From contig CAMAUY010000003.1 of assembly GCA_945861565.1 (NCBI GenBank), positions 28,889 through 92,888 of the forward strand: 64,000 nt of DNA, written 5' to 3'. This DNA is from Akkermansia muciniphila. Lineage in GTDB: Bacteria > Verrucomicrobiota > Verrucomicrobiia > Limisphaerales > UBA9464. The number at the start of each line of letters is the position of its first letter. The first letter of the stretch is position 1. Positions 60,479-64,000 of this stretch are shown one piece after another. Below the pieces are notes generated by a model that saw only the letters and a list, made by a program, of their open reading frames with translations, had not been told where the DNA came from and did no database searches. The position numbers and the translations under genes are program-made.

Positions 60479-62512
60479 GTGAACCGCATCCGACTTCTAT
60501 CCGACCAGGTGGCCAACCAGATCGCGGCGGGGGAAATCATCGAACGTCCGGCGAGCGTCGTGAAGGAGTTGGTCGAGAACGCACTCGATGCCGAGTCGAC
60601 GCGAGTTCACGTGGAAATCGGCGCCGGAGGACGGAGCCTGATCCGGGTGACGGATGACGGGTGGGGAATGTCCAAGGACGATGCCCTGCTCTGCCTGGAG
60701 CGGCATGCCACGAGCAAGATCCGCCAGGCGGAGGATCTCACCACCCTGGCAACAATGGGATTCCGGGGGGAGGCGATCCCGAGCATTGCGAGCGTCAGCC
60801 GGTTTAGCCTTACCACCCGGGAGCGGAGCGATGCCTCCGGAGAGGCAACCCAGATTCTGATTCAAGGCGGAAAATTGACGGACGTTCGAGCGGCCGCGGG
60901 GCCGCCGGGCACGACGGTCGAGGTGCGGCAACTTTTCTTTAATCTGCCGGCCCGGCGAAAATTCCTCCGGACGGAAGACACGGAGCGGGCACACATCCAG
61001 CATTATCTGACCCTCGCGGCGTTGGCCCATCCGGCGGTGGGCTTTACCTTCACGAGCGACCAACGCGTTGTCTGGCAGCTCCCGGCGCTGAAGCCCGCCG
61101 CGGCCGGGGTGGGCGGCATGCATGGGGCGTTGCGGGAGCGACTGCGGCAACTGCACGGAGCGGATACACCGCTGCTCGAACTAAATTTTGTCGCAGCCTT
61201 GCACGAATCCCACCCACCCGTCGACGACTCGCCTGCGGCCGGGGATGTCCGCAATGCGATTGCCGAAGACGTCCGTTTCTGCGTCTGGGGGTTCGTTGGC
61301 TCGCCGGGTGTCTCCCGATCCACGCGCGAGGAGCAACACCTCTTTGTAAACCGCCGACCGGTCGAAAATCGCGGACTGAATTTTGCCCTGATTGAAGGCT
61401 ACCATAATTCACTGATGAAGGGCCGGTATCCGGTCTGCACTCTGTTCCTGGAAATCGATCCGGCCGCGGTGGACGTCAATATTCATCCCGCCAAGCGGGA
61501 GGTAAAATTTCGAGATGAGGCCGGGGTTCGCCGATTGGTCGCAGAAGCGGTCCGCCACCGATTACAGGACTTTCATTCGCCCACCGGAATAGCCGCCGGG
61601 CCGAAGGTTTGCCAGCCCGTGCCACCGCCCACAGCGGCCCAGCCTCTCCGGCCTCCTTCCTCCGAACCGCAACTCCCTGGGTCGCCCCACACCCCTCCCG
61701 CGCCCTCCCGGGCACCGTTGGGTCACACCCCCGTTCCCGAGCCCGCTCCCCAGTCCCATGAGGAAATCCGAATTTCCGCCGTCCCCTCAGCCGGACAACC
61801 TCCCCCCGTCGTCTTCCCGTCTCTCCCCGCCCACGAAGAAGCCAACCACAAGTCGGCCGCGAGCCAAACGCGGACGGTGCCGCCATCCGGGTTGACATTG
61901 CCACCGGGAGCCCCCGTCCCGCTCCTGCACGTCCCGCTCCGTCTCGTCGGCGTGATTGGCCGATTGTATGTGGTGCTTGAGTCCGATCGGGGAATGGTGC
62001 TGATGGATCAACACGCGGCCCACGAGCGGGTGTTGTACGAAGAAATGCTGCAGCGAATGGAATCCGCCGAAGCGGCACCGTCGCAGCGGCTGCTTCTTCC
62101 TGAAACCGTCGAACTCAGCCCGCGAGACGCCAACTTTGTCCTGCGTCATCTTTCCACACTCTCCCGACTGGGCGTGGGCTTGAGTGAATTCGGCGAGCGG
62201 ACATTTCTCTTGGATTCCCTGCCGCCCTTTGTTCAAGGCAGCAATCCGAAGCAATTCGCGCTCGGACTGATTGATGAACTGCAGGCGGTGGGCATCGGGG
62301 TCAACACGCTCCGGTTGGGCGAAGATGTGATCGCAAAAACGGTCTGCCGGCATTCGGTCAAAGCGAATGATCCCTTGCAAGGGCCCGAACTGGAGCATTT
62401 GATCACACGCCTGCGGAACTGTTCGATGCCTTACACCTGTCCTCACGGTCGGCCGACTTTGATGGAGATGAGTTGGCGGGAATTGGAAAAGAAGTTCGGG
62501 CGAACCGGCTGA
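60479..62512 (+). CDS. mutL: DNA mismatch repair protein MutL
   Basis: GTG start VNRIRLLSDQVANQIAAGEIIERPASVVKELVENALDA; TMGFRGEAIPSIASVSRF; DQHAAHERVLYEE (DQHA(X)2E(X)4E); CPHGRPT. Confidence 0.96.
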   Translation: MNRIRLLSDQVANQIAAGEIIERPASVVKELVENALDAESTRVHVEIGAGGRSLIRVTDDGWGMSKDDALLCLERHATSKIRQAEDLTTLATMGFRGEAIPSIASVSRFSLTTRERSDASGEATQILIQGGKLTDVRAAAGPPGTTVEVRQLFFNLPARRKFLRTEDTERAHIQHYLTLAALAHPAVGFTFTSDQRVVWQLPALKPAAAGVGGMHGALRERLRQLHGADTPLLELNFVAALHESHPPVDDSPAAGDVRNAIAEDVRFCVWGFVGSPGVSRSTREEQHLFVNRRPVENRGLNFALIEGYHNSLMKGRYPVCTLFLEIDPAAVDVNIHPAKREVKFRDEAGVRRLVAEAVRHRLQDFHSPTGIAAGPKVCQPVPPPTAAQPLRPPSSEPQLPGSPHTPPAPSRAPLGHTPVPEPAPQSHEEIRISAVPSAGQPPPVVFPSLPAHEEANHKSAASQTRTVPPSGLTLPPGAPVPLLHVPLRLVGVIGRLYVVLESDRGMVLMDQHAAHERVLYEEMLQRMESAEAAPSQRLLLPETVELSPRDANFVLRHLSTLSRLGVGLSEFGERTFLLDSLPPFVQGSNPKQFALGLIDELQAVGIGVNTLRLGEDVIAKTVCRHSVKANDPLQGPELEHLITRLRNCSMPYTCPHGRPTLMEMSWRELEKKFGRTG

Positions 62513-62650
62513 GGAGCCGGGGATCTATTTGTCCGCGGAGTGGCAAAAAAGGGTGCATGTTCAGCAAAATTTGTGTAGCGAATTTTTAGCCAATGGTTCA
62601 GAAGTGGAACGCAACAAGTTCACTGAATAAAAATCCAAGCAAGGAAAAGT

Positions 62651-63091
62651 ATGCACTTTTTTAAACACTCTCGAATTACCGCAATCCTGTGTGTGGCAAC
62701 CCTCACCTTGGCAACCGTCGGAGCCGTCAATGCCCAAGTGAAGAAGGGCAAGAGTCGCCCGGCGAAAACGTCCCAGTTGATGAAAGGCTTGATTAAGCCG
62801 AATTGCGACGCCTTGAAGAAGGGTCTCGATGCGGGTCCCGAGGACGACAAGGCGTGGGCGGCGTTGGGGGTTAATGCTTCGATTTTGAATGAAGGTAGCT
62901 ATCTCTTGATGGATGATGGCCGATGCCCGGATGGCGTCTGGGCCGAATCCGCCTCCAAGACCCTGCGGAAGGGAAGCGCGGATCTCCTCGCCGCGATTGA
63001 GAGCAAGGATCTCAGTGCCGCGAAGGCCTCGTTCGGGAGTATGACCAAGTCCTGCGGAGCGTGCCATGATGCGCATAAGGAGAAGAAATAG
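62651..63091 (+). CDS. Exported c-type cytochrome (cytochrome c'-like arrangement, C-terminal CxxCH)
   Basis: Signal peptide MHFFKHSRITAILCVATLTLATVGAVNAQ; helical body; C-terminal KSCGACHDAHKEKK. Confidence 0.7.
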   Translation: MHFFKHSRITAILCVATLTLATVGAVNAQVKKGKSRPAKTSQLMKGLIKPNCDALKKGLDAGPEDDKAWAALGVNASILNEGSYLLMDDGRCPDGVWAESASKTLRKGSADLLAAIESKDLSAAKASFGSMTKSCGACHDAHKEKK

Positions 63092-63250
63092 CCCGGCACA
63101 TTCGGACCGATCGTCGGTCGTCGCGGAACACCCAGGTAGATTCCAGTCCACAATTCCGTCCTTGCGCGGGCTCTGGTGCGGATAGGCATGCTTGGGTGTT
63201 CTGCGTTTGTTCTTTGTTTGTTCTTTGTTGTCTTCTGCCCCTTTTTTGCG

Positions 63251-63580
63251 ATGCCCCGCTGGCAATTAGCGATCGTTGGTTTGTTGGTGTTTTTGCTGCA
63301 CGCCTGCGCGCCCGCCCAGGAGCCTGCCGGGTTCGAACCCGAGATTCGTCAATTCGAACTGCGCGATGCTACCAATCCGCCTCCGGCCAATCCCATCCTC
63401 TTCGTGGGAAGTTCGAGCTTTCGGATGTGGACCAATCTCGCCGACGAATTTCCGGGTCTTCCGATCCTGAATCGCGGCTTTGGCGGAGCGCACCTCAGTG
63501 ACGTCAATCATTACTTCGACAGGGTGGTGCGGCCGTCACGGCGTTTCGTTGGGATTGGGAATGTGACTGCGGCGGCGTGA
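63251..63580 (+). pseudogene. Truncated SGNH/GDSL-like lipoprotein
   Basis: LVFLLHACAPAQ lipobox; NPILFVGSSSFRMWTNLADEFPGLPILNRGFGGAHLSDVNHYFDRVVRPSRR then unrelated FVGIGNVTAAA-stop; later SGNH blocks missing. Confidence 0.6.
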
Positions 63581-63631
63581 GTTAAAGATATTCCTAGACT
63601 CAGGGCGTCTAAAGCCCCACCTTCGAGTGGG

Positions 63632-63895
63632 ATGAAAGCTCTCACGAACGCATCCGTTGGCCCTTCGGCGCCACGACTTACCACCCACGTCATCACCGAG
63701 CAACTCGCCCGCCGCCGCTTCAATGATCTCCTCGACGCCGAGCACGCACTGGGTTCCCGCCATCCCAAGGGCCGCTCGCTTTACCAGGTCGTCTGTCGTG
63801 GCGACGAGTGGGTCGGACTCGTTTTCTGGACCGGTGCCATCTGGCACCTCAAAGCCCAATGCCACTCAGATTTGGTCAAAGAAGTTGGGCATTAG
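63632..63895 (+). pseudogene. Fragment resembling a DUF4338 (DruA/transposase-associated) N-terminal domain
   Basis: ITEQLARRRFNDLLDAEHALGSRHPKGRSLYQVVCRGDEWVGLVFWTGAIWHLKAQ; ends abruptly after ~87 aa. Confidence 0.45.
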
Positions 63896-64000
63896 CGGCC
63901 GCTCGTGAGCCGGTAAACGTCGGAAATTTCTGAGGGTGGTGGCGAATTTTTCGAATTTGGCCAGGTCGCGGTTTCTTGCGCTTCGGCAGTTCACAGAGGC

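Noticed and set aside
63327-63341. tRNA T-loop-like ggttcgaaccc
   Set aside because: Falls in coding sequence (AGFEPEI) of the SGNH fragment; no acceptor stem or anticodon arm around it

Overview
This 64 kb window looks like a high-GC chromosome segment from the PVC superphylum, probably Verrucomicrobiota. That lineage call is inferred from gene content: three DUF1549/DUF1553 + DUF1501 pairs, two pseudopilin-like proteins, DUF1080 and 'PVC-type' CxxCH proteins, a CotH/EF-hand protein and a sulfatase. I saw no rRNA, tRNA or CRISPR array. Housekeeping genes include clpB, mutL, acs, coaB, slyX and a complete sulfate ABC importer operon (sbp-cysT-cysW-cysA) divergent from an Rrf2 regulator. The rest is mostly secreted or catabolic accessory genes. 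The best candidate for an undescribed system is the 45-60 kb region. It encodes a single-ORF fusion of a metal amidohydrolase with a class-III PLP aminotransferase/aminomutase, a sodium:solute symporter, an HpcH/HpaI aldolase + SDR pair, an Old-Yellow-Enzyme + DHDPS-family lyase pair, and a DUF1549/DUF1501 module. Other leads: a ~1240-aa DUF1080-SGNH-propeller-cytochrome c fusion; a VapBC-like locus whose antitoxin appears frameshifted in a short A-run while the toxin is intact; an inverted pair of ~165 bp intergenic repeats 36 kb apart; a nested palindromic element; an ABC-2-like permease with a large C-terminal extension and no ATPase; and a truncated SGNH gene next to a DUF4338-like fragment at the right edge. 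A partial sugar epimerase at the left edge is missing from the ORF track. All calls come from reading the sequence; no database search was run.
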